From Streptomyces cadmiisoli (GTDB lineage: Bacteria; Actinomycetota; Actinomycetes; Streptomycetales; Streptomycetaceae), in assembly GCF_003261055.1 (NCBI RefSeq), contig NZ_CP030073.1, forward strand, positions 3,410,001 to 3,474,000: DNA of 64,000 bases, in the 5' to 3' direction. How positions within the stretch are numbered: position 1 is the stretch's first letter; every line of letters begins with the position of its first letter. Both the position numbers and the translations under genes were made by a program. Below the pieces are notes generated by a model, which saw only the letters and a list, made by a program, of their open reading frames with translations, was not told the DNA's origin and searched no databases. Of this stretch, positions 50,954 through 59,097 are shown in pieces.

Positions 50954-51967
50954 TCAGTCTCCCGTACTCGTCGTGTCGGCCCGCTCGGTGGCCGTCCCGG
51001 AGGCAGCGCCTCCGGGCTCCGTCTCCGAGAGCAGGTCGCGGAACGCCGTCGCCACCGCCTTCGGGTACTCCATCATCGCCACGTGACCGGCGTCCGGGAT
51101 CGTCAGGAGGCGGGCGTCCCGGAAGCTGCGCGCGGCCTTGTGGGCCATGCGGTGGCGCACAAGCTGGTCCCGGCCGCCGTAGACGAGGAGCGTGGGGGCG
51201 AGGACGCGTTCGGCCTGCCGCCACAGTCCGTGCTGGCCGCCCAGAGTGTACGCGTTGACGATCCCGCGTGCGGAGCGGGCCATCGCGTCCCAGAAATACG
51301 GCAGTTGGAGGCGCCGCTCCATTTCCTGGACGGCGTTGCTGAATCCGTCCGGGGTGACCTGCCCGGGGTCGCCGTAGCAGAGCGTGACCACGCCCCGGAC
51401 GCGCTGCTCGGCCGTCCAGCCCGTGGTGAGCCTGCTGAACAGCGGGACCACCCCGGGCACTCCCAGCAGGGCGGTCGGTACGGCACTGCGCTGGATGAGC
51501 AGCTCGGGCAGTGCCGGCGAGACGAGGGTGAGCGTCCGGACGAGGTCGGGCCGGACGGCGGCGACGCGGGTCGTGACCGCGCCGCCGAGGGAGTTTCCGA
51601 AGAGGTGCACCGGGCCGCGGCCGGCGGCGTCGAGGTAGCGGACGACCGCACGCGCGTGCCCGTTGATCGAGTAGTCGCCGTCGTCCGGTGGCGGGGAGTC
51701 GCCGAAGCCGGGCAGGTCGATCGCCTCGCAGTCGACGTCCGCGTCGAGCAGCTGCATCAGCAGCGACCAGTTCTGCGACGAACCGCCGAGGCCGTGGACG
51801 TAGAGCGCGGGAGGCAGGCCCTCGCGCGCGGGGGGCCTCGACCGGATCTTCAGTGTGATGCCCGGCAGCTCGACCGAGCGCAGCCGCTCACCGTCCGCGA
51901 CCCTGACGGGAGCCACCTTCGGGAGCACGTTGCTGGCCGGCACATAAGGCAGCTCGGTCGAAGACAT
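50954..51967 (-). CDS. Alpha/beta hydrolase
   Basis: 337 residues with HGLGGSSQNW oxyanion loop (about 58-67), nucleophile GNSLGG (Ser about 124), charge-relay Asp in GGRDQLV (about 270) and His in GHVAMMEYP (about 299). No signal peptide. The substrate is unknown; family members include esterases and haloperoxidase-like enzymes. ATG 51967 begins MSSTELPYVP. It is transcribed with the DUF3152 gene and divergent from the acidic small protein. Confidence 0.9.
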   Translation of the reverse strand: MSSTELPYVPASNVLPKVAPVRVADGERLRSVELPGITLKIRSRPPAREGLPPALYVHGLGGSSQNWSLLMQLLDADVDCEAIDLPGFGDSPPPDDGDYSINGHARAVVRYLDAAGRGPVHLFGNSLGGAVTTRVAAVRPDLVRTLTLVSPALPELLIQRSAVPTALLGVPGVVPLFSRLTTGWTAEQRVRGVVTLCYGDPGQVTPDGFSNAVQEMERRLQLPYFWDAMARSARGIVNAYTLGGQHGLWRQAERVLAPTLLVYGGRDQLVRHRMAHKAARSFRDARLLTIPDAGHVAMMEYPKAVATAFRDLLSETEPGGAASGTATERADTTSTGD

Positions 51968-52186
51968 GCGGGCAATGTTACGAGGTGATCACGCCGTGGC
52001 TCATGTGTTCGCCGTCACAGACGCAGGAGATCACCGTATCTGCACATTCCGCGCGAATACGCAGTGTGTGACGATTCGGACGCAGATCGCATAGCGTCCG
52101 GATGGCGTGTCTCCTAGGCTCGTACAGAGGGCACCCGCTTGTGGCCCCTGGTTCCTCCAGGGGACTTTCGTGGAAGGGAGCCCGTG

Positions 52187-52411
52187 ATGGCCATTGACCC
52201 GACCGACCCCGAGACGTTCGAGGACGAGGACATCGAGGAAGCCCAGGAGTTCGACGTCGAGGCCGCCGAGGGCGACGCCGCCGAGCAGCACACGGACGTC
52301 TCTCCGCACCGGGACGACCCGCTCACCGGCGTGGACCCGGACCGGGCCAACGAGGCGGACCTCATGGAGCAGGCCCGGCTGGTGACTCTCGACGAGGACG
52401 ACTACCGCTGA
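52187..52411 (+). CDS. Small acidic protein, 74 residues
   Basis: ATG 52187 has GAAGGGAG 5 nt upstream. The product is very acidic (Glu/Asp about 35%), with FEDEDIEEAQEFDVEAAEG early and VTLDEDDYR at the end, no cysteine and no membrane helix. It is probably intrinsically disordered. Upstream at about 52110 there is a TAGGCT hexamer that could be the -10. I do not recognise the family. It is divergent from the hydrolase and 210 nt ahead of TetR; that gap holds only the TetR promoter region. Confidence 0.8.
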   Translation: MAIDPTDPETFEDEDIEEAQEFDVEAAEGDAAEQHTDVSPHRDDPLTGVDPDRANEADLMEQARLVTLDEDDYR

Positions 52412-52621
52412 CGTGCGACGACCTCGCACACGGGGTCCGGGGCGTCGTTGAGCTGGAGTGGGACCGATTTTTGCCCGATCCGCACTTGTTCGAAACTTCT
52501 GTGCGGCTTTCGTAGCCGTCCGGTCCGTGAAATTCTGCGCTCGCGGCGCGCACGTCACGGTTACCGAAAAGTACGATGGCGGCGCGGCGCACACCGCATG
52601 TGGACGAACTTGGGAGGCGGC

Positions 52622-53269
52622 GTGACAGCCATCGAGCAGACAGAGGCAGCACGCCCGCGAGGCACGCGCCTGCCGCGCCGTGCCCGACGGAACCAACTGC
52701 TGGGCGCGGCCCAGGAGGTCTTCGTGGCGCAGGGCTACCACGCGGCCGCGATGGACGACATCGCCGAGCGCGCCGGGGTCAGCAAGCCCGTGCTCTACCA
52801 GCACTTCCCGGGCAAGCTCGACCTCTACCTGGCCTTGCTGGACCAGCACTGCGAATCCCTGATCCAGTCGGTACGCACGGCCCTGGCGTCGACGACGGAC
52901 AACAAGCAGCGCGTCCGGGCGACGATGGACGCGTACTTCGCGTACGTCGAGGACGACGGCGGCGCCTTCCGGCTGGTCTTCGAGTCGGACCTGACCAACG
53001 AGCCGGCCGTGCGCGAGCGCGTCGACAAGGTCACCAACGACTGCGCCGAGGCGATCTGCGACGTGATCGCCGAGGACACCGGGCTCTCGCGCGCCGAGTC
53101 GATGCTGCTCGCCTCCGGGCTCGGCGGACTCGCCCAGGTGGTGGCCCGCTCCTGGCTGCACAGCGACCGCAGCGTGCCGCGCGACCAGGCGGTGCAGTTG
53201 CTGGCCTCGCTGGCCTGGCGGGGCATCGCGGGCTTCCCGCTGCACGGCAGCGAACAGCAGCAGCACTGA
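52622..53269 (+). CDS. TetR-family transcriptional regulator
   Basis: 215 residues. The N-terminal helix-turn-helix is at about 25-70 (LLGAAQEVFVAQGYHAAAMDDIAERAG then VSKPVLYQHFPGK). The C-terminal ligand domain has DDGGAFRLVFESDL and GLGGLAQVVARSW. GTG 52622 has GGGAGGCGGC directly upstream, a strong ribosome site. It is followed on the same strand by DUF3107, the mycobacterial arrangement (Rv3208-Rv3208A). The ligand is unknown; related regulators respond to fatty acyl compounds or drugs. Confidence 0.94.
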   Translation: MTAIEQTEAARPRGTRLPRRARRNQLLGAAQEVFVAQGYHAAAMDDIAERAGVSKPVLYQHFPGKLDLYLALLDQHCESLIQSVRTALASTTDNKQRVRATMDAYFAYVEDDGGAFRLVFESDLTNEPAVRERVDKVTNDCAEAICDVIAEDTGLSRAESMLLASGLGGLAQVVARSWLHSDRSVPRDQAVQLLASLAWRGIAGFPLHGSEQQQH

Positions 53270-53440
53270 GGCACACCGGCCGGACCGGCACGGGCCCGGA
53301 CCGGCACGGACGTTTGTTCCCGTTCGCTGTTCGCTCCTGGCGTGCCCGCCGGGAGCGTGCGGGTCCCCTCACCGGGCTAATGTGTGCAGGTACGGCGCGG
53401 GAGCCCGCGCACTTCACTGACCGTTCGGAGGGACATAGCC

Positions 53441-53668
53441 GTGGAGGTCAAGATCGGCGTGCAGCACGCGCCGCGCGAGATCGTTCTGGAGAGCGGTCAG
53501 AGCGCCGAAGAGGTCGAGCGCGCGGTGGCCGAGGCGCTGGCCGGCAAGTCGCAGCTGCTCACTCTCGTGGACGAGCACGGCCGCAAGGTCCTGGTCCCGG
53601 CCGACCGTCTCGCCTACGTCGAGCTCGGCGAGCCGGCACCCCGCAAGGTGGGCTTCGGCGCGCTCTAG
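53441..53668 (+). CDS. DUF3107 family protein (TB9.4-like)
   Basis: 75 residues. The sequence VEVKIGVQHAPREI...VLVPADRLAYVELGE is the signature of the DUF3107/TB9.4 family, with a ubiquitin-like or beta-grasp fold suggested by alternating strands. GTG 53441 is preceded by GGAGGG about 9 nt upstream; extending to 53384 reads a low-quality lead. Function is unknown. It follows the TetR gene after 171 nt. Confidence 0.92.
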   Translation: MEVKIGVQHAPREIVLESGQSAEEVERAVAEALAGKSQLLTLVDEHGRKVLVPADRLAYVELGEPAPRKVGFGAL

Positions 53669-53690
53669 GCGAACGCTGCGAACAGACACG

Positions 53691-53732
53691 ACGAAGGGCC
53701 CGGCGGCTCGTACGAGCCGCCGGGCCCTTCGT
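53691..53732 (+). terminator. Very strong terminator after DUF3107
   Basis: Perfect 20-bp palindrome (53691-53710 with 53713-53732) and a 2-nt loop, 22 nt after the stop, ending in CTTCGTCG. As DNA it is also a symmetrical cruciform candidate. Confidence 0.85.
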
Positions 53733-53884
53733 CGTACGCGGGCGTGCGGCGGGCACCGCGCGCTGTGAACACGCTTCACGAACGGAGCACATCTCGCACA
53801 CAGGGGAGGATTGCATTCCGCAGGTCAGGGGTAAGACGGGCTACGACCGTTTCGGGCAGGCCGGCCGTGTGGGAGGACTCTGAC

Positions 53885-54154
53885 ATGCTCCTGGAAGCGC
53901 TCAGCTCCGCGATTCTCGGCCTGGCCCTGGCATGGGCCTACGCCGTCCGGCTGCCGCACCGCCTCCCGGCCCGCCCGCTGGTGCTGTCGACCGGTATCGC
54001 CGGAGCCCTTTTCGGCGCCTTCGTCACCCGCAGCGCGCTGGACGCCGGCGGCTTCCTGCTGAGCCTGATCGGAGCGGCGGTCGTCTCCGCCGCGTCCCTG
54101 TCGCTGCTGCTGCGCCCGGCGGGAAGACTCCGGCGCCGGTCGGCGACGGCCTGA
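53885..54154 (+). CDS. Small membrane protein, 89 residues
   Basis: ATG 53885 has GGGAGG about 8 nt upstream. Three hydrophobic helices (about 2-20, 33-53, 58-78) are followed by an Arg-rich tail (LRRRSATA), giving an inside C-terminus. I do not recognise the family. It converges with the ferritin-like gene, with 123 nt in between rich in inverted repeats but no clear terminator. Confidence 0.82.
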   Translation: MLLEALSSAILGLALAWAYAVRLPHRLPARPLVLSTGIAGALFGAFVTRSALDAGGFLLSLIGAAVVSAASLSLLLRPAGRLRRRSATA

Positions 54155-54277
54155 GCCGCCGCCGAGCCCGACGCCGCACGGGGCGACACCAGGAATCCCA
54201 CGCGGCACCCCGCCGGGCACACCGCGCGGGACCGGACGGCCGGGGCCGGTAGGACCGGCCCTCCGCCGTGTCCGGCC

Positions 54278-55030
54278 TCAGGCGGCCAGACCCAGGGCGG
54301 CCATCCGCTTGGTGTGGGCCTCGGTGATCCGGGAGAACATCCTGCCGACCTCGGCGAGGTCGAAGCCGTCGGCCACCCCGCCCACGAGCATCGTGGACAG
54401 CGCGTCCCGCTCCGCGACCACGCGCTGGGACTGCGACAGGGCCTCGCCCATCAGCCGCCGCGCCCACAGCGCGAGCCGTCCGCCCACCCGGGGATCCGCG
54501 TCGATCGCCGCCCGCACCCGGTCCACGGCGAAGCCGGCGTGCCCCGTGTCGTCCAGCACGGCGAGTACCAGGGAGCGGCTGTCCGAGTCGAGGCGGGCGG
54601 CCACCTCACGGTAGAAATCGCTGGCGATCGAGTCGCCGACGTACGCCTTGACCAGGCCCTCCAGCCAGTCCGAGGGCGCCGTCTGCCGGTGGAAGCCGTC
54701 CAGCGCTGCGACGAACGGCTCCATCGCCGCGGTCGGCGCCTCACCGATCTCGGTGAGCCGGTCGCGCAGCCTCTCGAAGTGGTGGAACTCGGCCGACGCC
54801 ATCTTCGCCAGCTCCGCCTTGTCCTCCAGCGTCGGCGCCAGCTTGGCGTCCTCCGCGAGCCGCTCGAACGCCGCGAGTTCCCCGTACGCGAGTGCCCCGA
54901 GCAGGTCCACGACCGCGGCCCGGTACTGCGGATCGGCGGAGGCGGTCGCCCAGTCCTGGGCGGCGACTCCGGTGTGTTCGGCGGGGTCAGGGGTCTCGGC
55001 GACGTTGTCAGGCTTGTCAGAGGTCGTCAT
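54278..55030 (-). CDS. Ferritin-like fold protein (MiaE-like)
   Basis: 250 residues, all-helical. Carboxylate/His residues typical of ferritin-like di-iron proteins occur as GELAAFERL (Glu about 51) and EFHHFERL (Glu-x2-His, about 81), and later DIASDFYREV and DDTGHAGF. Similar actinobacterial proteins are annotated as ferritin-like or tRNA hydroxylase MiaE-like. The N-terminal 30 residues are disordered. ATG 55030 lies at the end of a leader. In mycobacteria (Rv3210c) it stands next to rhlE, as here. Confidence 0.88.
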   Translation of the reverse strand: MTTSDKPDNVAETPDPAEHTGVAAQDWATASADPQYRAAVVDLLGALAYGELAAFERLAEDAKLAPTLEDKAELAKMASAEFHHFERLRDRLTEIGEAPTAAMEPFVAALDGFHRQTAPSDWLEGLVKAYVGDSIASDFYREVAARLDSDSRSLVLAVLDDTGHAGFAVDRVRAAIDADPRVGGRLALWARRLMGEALSQSQRVVAERDALSTMLVGGVADGFDLAEVGRMFSRITEAHTKRMAALGLAA

Positions 55031-55360
55031 GAAGCGCACAATAGCCCGCTCTCCCCATGGCGGAAGTCCCTGGTCAATCAGTGTGACTACGACGACGCCG
55101 ACGACCGCGTCCGCACATGTGACGACGACAACGTGACCGAATCGGCCATCGCGTGTGCGCGAATCCGGGGTATGGTGGTAATGCGCCTGCTGGTACGGCG
55201 AACAGATCACCGTGCCTCGACAGGCCGCACGTATGAGGATGCCCGGTCGGTGGCCCGATCGGCTCCGACCCGACAGCCCTCCCTGACCGTACGGCACAGA
55301 GCGTACGACGATCGGAGGGACCCTCAGCGGTACGAGCGCTAGAGCGTCGGCAGTGGTCCC
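55031..55360 (+). other. 330-nt divergent leader/promoter region of the DEAD-box helicase gene
   Basis: No solid gene. On the plus strand a GGTATGGT (55169-55176) could be a -10. After it lie several inverted repeats (around 55237-55262 and 55288-55312) and a 17-codon ATG frame near 55230. Cold- and growth-controlled RNA helicase genes in other bacteria have long structured leaders, so this stretch is a candidate regulatory leader. Confidence 0.45.
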
Positions 55361-58024
55361 GTGTCATACGGCTTCGCTGTACGGCAGCCGACGTCCCCGG
55401 CACGGTCCGACACGACCCCCGCGCTCGCCTCGCACCGCGTACACAGAAGAGGCAGCACCCTGACTACGACGTTCCGAGAGCTCGGGATCCTTCCCGAGAC
55501 CGCCGAGGCCCTGGAAGCCGTCGGCATCGTCACCCCGTTCCCCATCCAGGAGATGACCCTCCCCGTCGCCCTCTCCGGCACGGACGTCATCGGCCAGGCC
55601 AAGACCGGCACCGGCAAGACGCTGGGCTTCGGCCTCCCGCTCCTCGAGCGCGTCACCGTCCCCGCCGACGTGGAGGCCGGACGCGCCGCCCCCGAGGCAC
55701 TCACCGAAGCACCGCAGGCCCTGGTCGTCGTCCCGACCCGCGAGCTGTGCACCCAGGTCACCAACGACCTGCTCACCGCGGGCAAGGTCCGCAACGTGCG
55801 CGTCACCGCGATCTACGGCGGCCGGGCCTACGAGCCCCAGGTCGAGGCGCTGAAGAAGGGCGTCGACGTGGTCGTCGGCACCCCCGGCCGTCTGCTGGAC
55901 CTGGCCGGCCAGAAGAAGCTCAACCTCAAGCACGTCAAGTGCCTGGTCCTCGACGAGGCCGACGAGATGCTCGACCTGGGCTTCCTGCCCGACGTCGAGA
56001 AGATCATCAACATGCTGCCGCCGCGGCGCCAGACCATGCTGTTCTCGGCGACCATGCCGGGCGCGGTCATCGGGCTCGCCCGCCGCTACATGTCGCAGCC
56101 CACGCACATCCGCGCCACCGCGCCGGACGACCAGGGCGTGACGGTCGCGAACATCTCGCAGCACGTCTACCGCGCGCACAACATGGACAAGCCCGAGTTG
56201 GTCGCCCGCATACTGCAGGCGCGGGGCCGGGCGCTGGCCATGGTCTTCTGCCGCACCAAGCGCACCGCGGCCGACCTCGCCGACCAGCTCAAGCAGCGCG
56301 GCTTCGCCTCCGGCGCGGTCCACGGCGACCTCGGCCAGGGCGCCCGCGAGCAGGCGCTGCGCGCCTTCCGCAACGGCAAGGTCGACGTGCTCGTCTGCAC
56401 CGACGTCGCGGCCCGCGGCATCGACGTCGAGGGCGTCACGCACGTCATCAACTACCAGTCCCCCGAGGACGAGAAGACCTACCTGCACCGCATCGGCCGT
56501 ACGGGCCGCGCCGGTGCCTCCGGTACGGCGATCACGCTGGTCGACTGGGACGACATCCCGCGCTGGCAGCTGATCAACAAGGCGCTGGAGCTCGACTTCC
56601 ACGACCCGGTCGAGACGTACTCGACGTCCAAGCACCTGTTCAGCGAGCTGGACATCCCCGAGGGCACCAAGGGTGTCCTGCCCCGCTCGGAACGCACGCG
56701 CGCCGGGCTCGACGCGGAGGAGCTGGAGGACCTCGGCGAGCCGGGCGGCCGCGGCCCGCGCGGTCGAGGCGGACGGGGTGGCCGGGACGGGTCCCGCACG
56801 ACCGACCACGAGGAGCGCGCCGCCCGCACGCCGCGCCGCCGCCGTCGTACGCGCGGCGGTGCCGCGACGGAGCAGACGGACGCGCCGGCCGAGGCCGTGA
56901 CGGTGTCGGAGACTGCCGTGGAGGAGGCCGCCGCGCCGCGCACCCTGCGCCGCCGGCGCCGCACCCGCGGTGGCGCGACCGCCGAGGCGGCGGCCACCAC
57001 GGCCGTCAACGGTTCCACGGCGTCCGAGGCCGCGGCCACCGCCGTGGAGACGGCCGAGGGCGCGAGCGGCACGGACGCCGCCGAGGCCCCGGCGCAGCCG
57101 CGCCGTCGTCGCACCCGCAAGTCGGCGGAGGCCACTCCCGCCGAGGCGGCCGTCGACACGGTCGAGGCGATCGCCGAACCCGCGGAGCAGACGCAGGCAC
57201 CCCAGCCGCGTCGCCGTACGCGCAAGGCCGCCGAGACCGCCGAAACGGCTGTCGACACCGCGGAGGGCATCGAGGCCAAGCCGCGTCGCCGCACCCGCAA
57301 GACGGCCGAAGCGGCCGAAGGGACGACCGAGGTCGCCGCCCAGGCACCTGAGGCCGAGACCAAGCCGCGCCGCACCCGCAAGACCGCGGCGACCGCCCCG
57401 GCCCCCGCGGAAACCGCCGTCGACACCGCCGAAGGCACCGACGCCAAGCCCAAGCGCACCCGCAAGGCCGCAGCGTCCACCGACGAGCCCGAGGCAAAGC
57501 CGAAGCGCACCCGCAAGGCCGCCGCCACCGCCACGCCGGCCGAGACCGCCGTCGACACCGCGGAAGGCACCGAGGCCAAGCCCCGTCGCCGCACCCGCAA
57601 GACGGCCGAAGCGGCCGAAGCGACGACCGAGGTCGCCGCCCAGGCACCCGAGGCCGAGACCAAGCCGCGCCGCACCCGCAAGACCGCGGCGACCGCCCCG
57701 GCCCCCGCGGAAACCGCCGTCGACACCGCCGAAGGCACCGACGCCAAGCCCAAGCGCACCCGCAAGGCCGCAGCGTCCACCGACGAGCCCGAGGCAAAGC
57801 CGAAGCGCACCCGCAAGGCCGCCGCCACCGCCACGCCGGCCGAGACCGCCGTCGACACCGCGGAAGGCACCGAGGCCAAGCCCCGTCGCCGCACCCGCAA
57901 GACGGCCGCCTCCGCCGTGGAGGTGGCCGCCGAGATCCCGGCACAGGCCACGCAGGAACCGGCGACCGCCCCGCGGCGCCGCACCCGCAAGGCGGTGTCC
58001 GTCGCGGAGCCCGCGGACGACTGA
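55361..58024 (+). CDS. DEAD-box RNA helicase with repeated basic C-terminal tail
   Basis: Up to 887 residues. The helicase core (about 35-410) has FRELGI..ETAEALEAVGI, Q motif PFPIQEMT, Walker A AKTGTGKT, PTREL, VLDEADEML, FSATMP, and YLHRIGRTGRAG. The tail (about 450-887) is Ala/Glu/Thr/Pro with roughly a dozen RRTRK or KRTRK basic motifs, like RNA-binding or histone-H1-like repeats; it includes a duplicated 100-residue block. The first codon is uncertain: GTG 55361 reads a poor lead with no good ribosome site, while the family's MTTTFREL start aligns with CTG at 55460, which has GAGG 8 nt upstream. It probably acts in mRNA or ribosome remodelling. Confidence 0.92.
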   Translation: MSYGFAVRQPTSPARSDTTPALASHRVHRRGSTLTTTFRELGILPETAEALEAVGIVTPFPIQEMTLPVALSGTDVIGQAKTGTGKTLGFGLPLLERVTVPADVEAGRAAPEALTEAPQALVVVPTRELCTQVTNDLLTAGKVRNVRVTAIYGGRAYEPQVEALKKGVDVVVGTPGRLLDLAGQKKLNLKHVKCLVLDEADEMLDLGFLPDVEKIINMLPPRRQTMLFSATMPGAVIGLARRYMSQPTHIRATAPDDQGVTVANISQHVYRAHNMDKPELVARILQARGRALAMVFCRTKRTAADLADQLKQRGFASGAVHGDLGQGAREQALRAFRNGKVDVLVCTDVAARGIDVEGVTHVINYQSPEDEKTYLHRIGRTGRAGASGTAITLVDWDDIPRWQLINKALELDFHDPVETYSTSKHLFSELDIPEGTKGVLPRSERTRAGLDAEELEDLGEPGGRGPRGRGGRGGRDGSRTTDHEERAARTPRRRRRTRGGAATEQTDAPAEAVTVSETAVEEAAAPRTLRRRRRTRGGATAEAAATTAVNGSTASEAAATAVETAEGASGTDAAEAPAQPRRRRTRKSAEATPAEAAVDTVEAIAEPAEQTQAPQPRRRTRKAAETAETAVDTAEGIEAKPRRRTRKTAEAAEGTTEVAAQAPEAETKPRRTRKTAATAPAPAETAVDTAEGTDAKPKRTRKAAASTDEPEAKPKRTRKAAATATPAETAVDTAEGTEAKPRRRTRKTAEAAEATTEVAAQAPEAETKPRRTRKTAATAPAPAETAVDTAEGTDAKPKRTRKAAASTDEPEAKPKRTRKAAATATPAETAVDTAEGTEAKPRRRTRKTAASAVEVAAEIPAQATQEPATAPRRRTRKAVSVAEPADD
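57301..57900. repeat. 300-bp tandem duplication in the helicase tail
   Basis: 57301-57600 and 57601-57900 are aligned base for base and differ at only two positions (57321/57621 and 57349/57649). The unit is exactly 100 codons. Related but diverged sequence precedes it (57241-57300), so older duplications preceded this recent one. Confidence 0.98.
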
Positions 58025-58150
58025 TCACCGTCCCGACGGCCCGGTCCCCTCACCAGGGGGCCGGGCCGTCGGCATTCCCGCACCCCGGGCAATCACCTCC
58101 CGCCCTCCCGAAGACGCCCCCGGTACACCCCCGCCCGCTACCCTCGGCCC

Positions 58151-59014
58151 GTGACCAGCCCCAGCCACCTCTCGCCGCCCCACGGGGCCCGCGCCCACCT
58201 CCTTCGGACCGAGCGCGGCGACTTCGCGGTCGTCGACATGCCCGTAGCCGCCGGCGTCGAGCCGCGCGGCACGGCGCTGCTGCTGCCCGGGTTCACCGGC
58301 AGCAAGGAGGACTTCCGCCTGATGCAAGGTCCGCTCGCCGAGCGCGGGTACCGGACGGTGGCCGTGGACGGGCGCGGCCAGTTCGAGTCGGACGGGCCGG
58401 CGGACGACGAATCCGCCTATGAGCAGCCCGAGTTGGCACGGGACGTACTCGCGCAGGCCGAGGCCGTCGGCGCACCCGTGCATCTCCTCGGGCACTCACT
58501 GGGCGGGCAGATCGCGCGGGCGGCCGTCCTCCTGGACCACCGCCCCTTCCGGTCCCTGACGCTCATGTCGTCGGGCCCGGCGCAGATCTCCGTCTCCCAG
58601 CAGCAGCGCGTGAAGCTGCTGCGCGACTCGCTCGCCGTGATGACGATGGCCGACGTCTGGGAGGCGATGCAGGCCATGGGTCCGCCGGAGGAGGTCGGCG
58701 GCCCGGCGCGCGGCATCGGCGGCCCGGACCTCCTGCGCCGCCGCTGGCTGGGCAACAAGCCGGCACAACTCTTCGCCACCGGGCGCCAGTTGTGCACCGA
58801 GCCGGACCGGGTCGCCGAACTCGCCGCGGTGCCGCTGCCGTTCCATGTGCTGTCGGGCGCACGGGACGACACCTGGCCGGTGCCCCTGCTGGACGACATG
58901 GCGGTACGCCTGGACGCCCACCGCACGGTCGTGGAGGGCGCAGAGCACTCACCGAACGCGGACCGGCCCCTGCCCACGGCCCGCGCGATCGCCGACTTCT
59001 GGGACAGGGCGTAG
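58151..59014 (+). CDS. Alpha/beta hydrolase
   Basis: 287 residues with LLPGFTGSKEDF oxyanion loop (about 43-54), nucleophile GHSLGG (Ser about 117), Asp in SGARDDTWP (about 241) and His in GAEHSPNADRP (about 265). No signal peptide. GTG 58151 is the first start; there is little Shine-Dalgarno upstream (CTCGGCCC), so translation may be weak. Substrate unknown; the fold suits a lipase, thioesterase or C-C hydrolase. Confidence 0.9.
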   Translation: MTSPSHLSPPHGARAHLLRTERGDFAVVDMPVAAGVEPRGTALLLPGFTGSKEDFRLMQGPLAERGYRTVAVDGRGQFESDGPADDESAYEQPELARDVLAQAEAVGAPVHLLGHSLGGQIARAAVLLDHRPFRSLTLMSSGPAQISVSQQQRVKLLRDSLAVMTMADVWEAMQAMGPPEEVGGPARGIGGPDLLRRRWLGNKPAQLFATGRQLCTEPDRVAELAAVPLPFHVLSGARDDTWPVPLLDDMAVRLDAHRTVVEGAEHSPNADRPLPTARAIADFWDRA

Positions 59015-59097
59015 GCACGGCCGCGCCCGAGACGGCACCCGGCCAACCGTCCTCCGGCTCAGCCCTCCGTCTGCCGGCTCGGCACTCGGCCCGGTGG

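Noticed and set aside
49260..51086. 608-codon plus-strand frame opposite the DUF3152 gene
   Set aside because: Its repeats are the mirror of the real 12-residue repeats, and no ribosome site or domain supports it.
55079..55360. Short frames upstream of the DEAD-box helicase
   Set aside because: No ribosome sites and no codon bias; kept only as a leader candidate.
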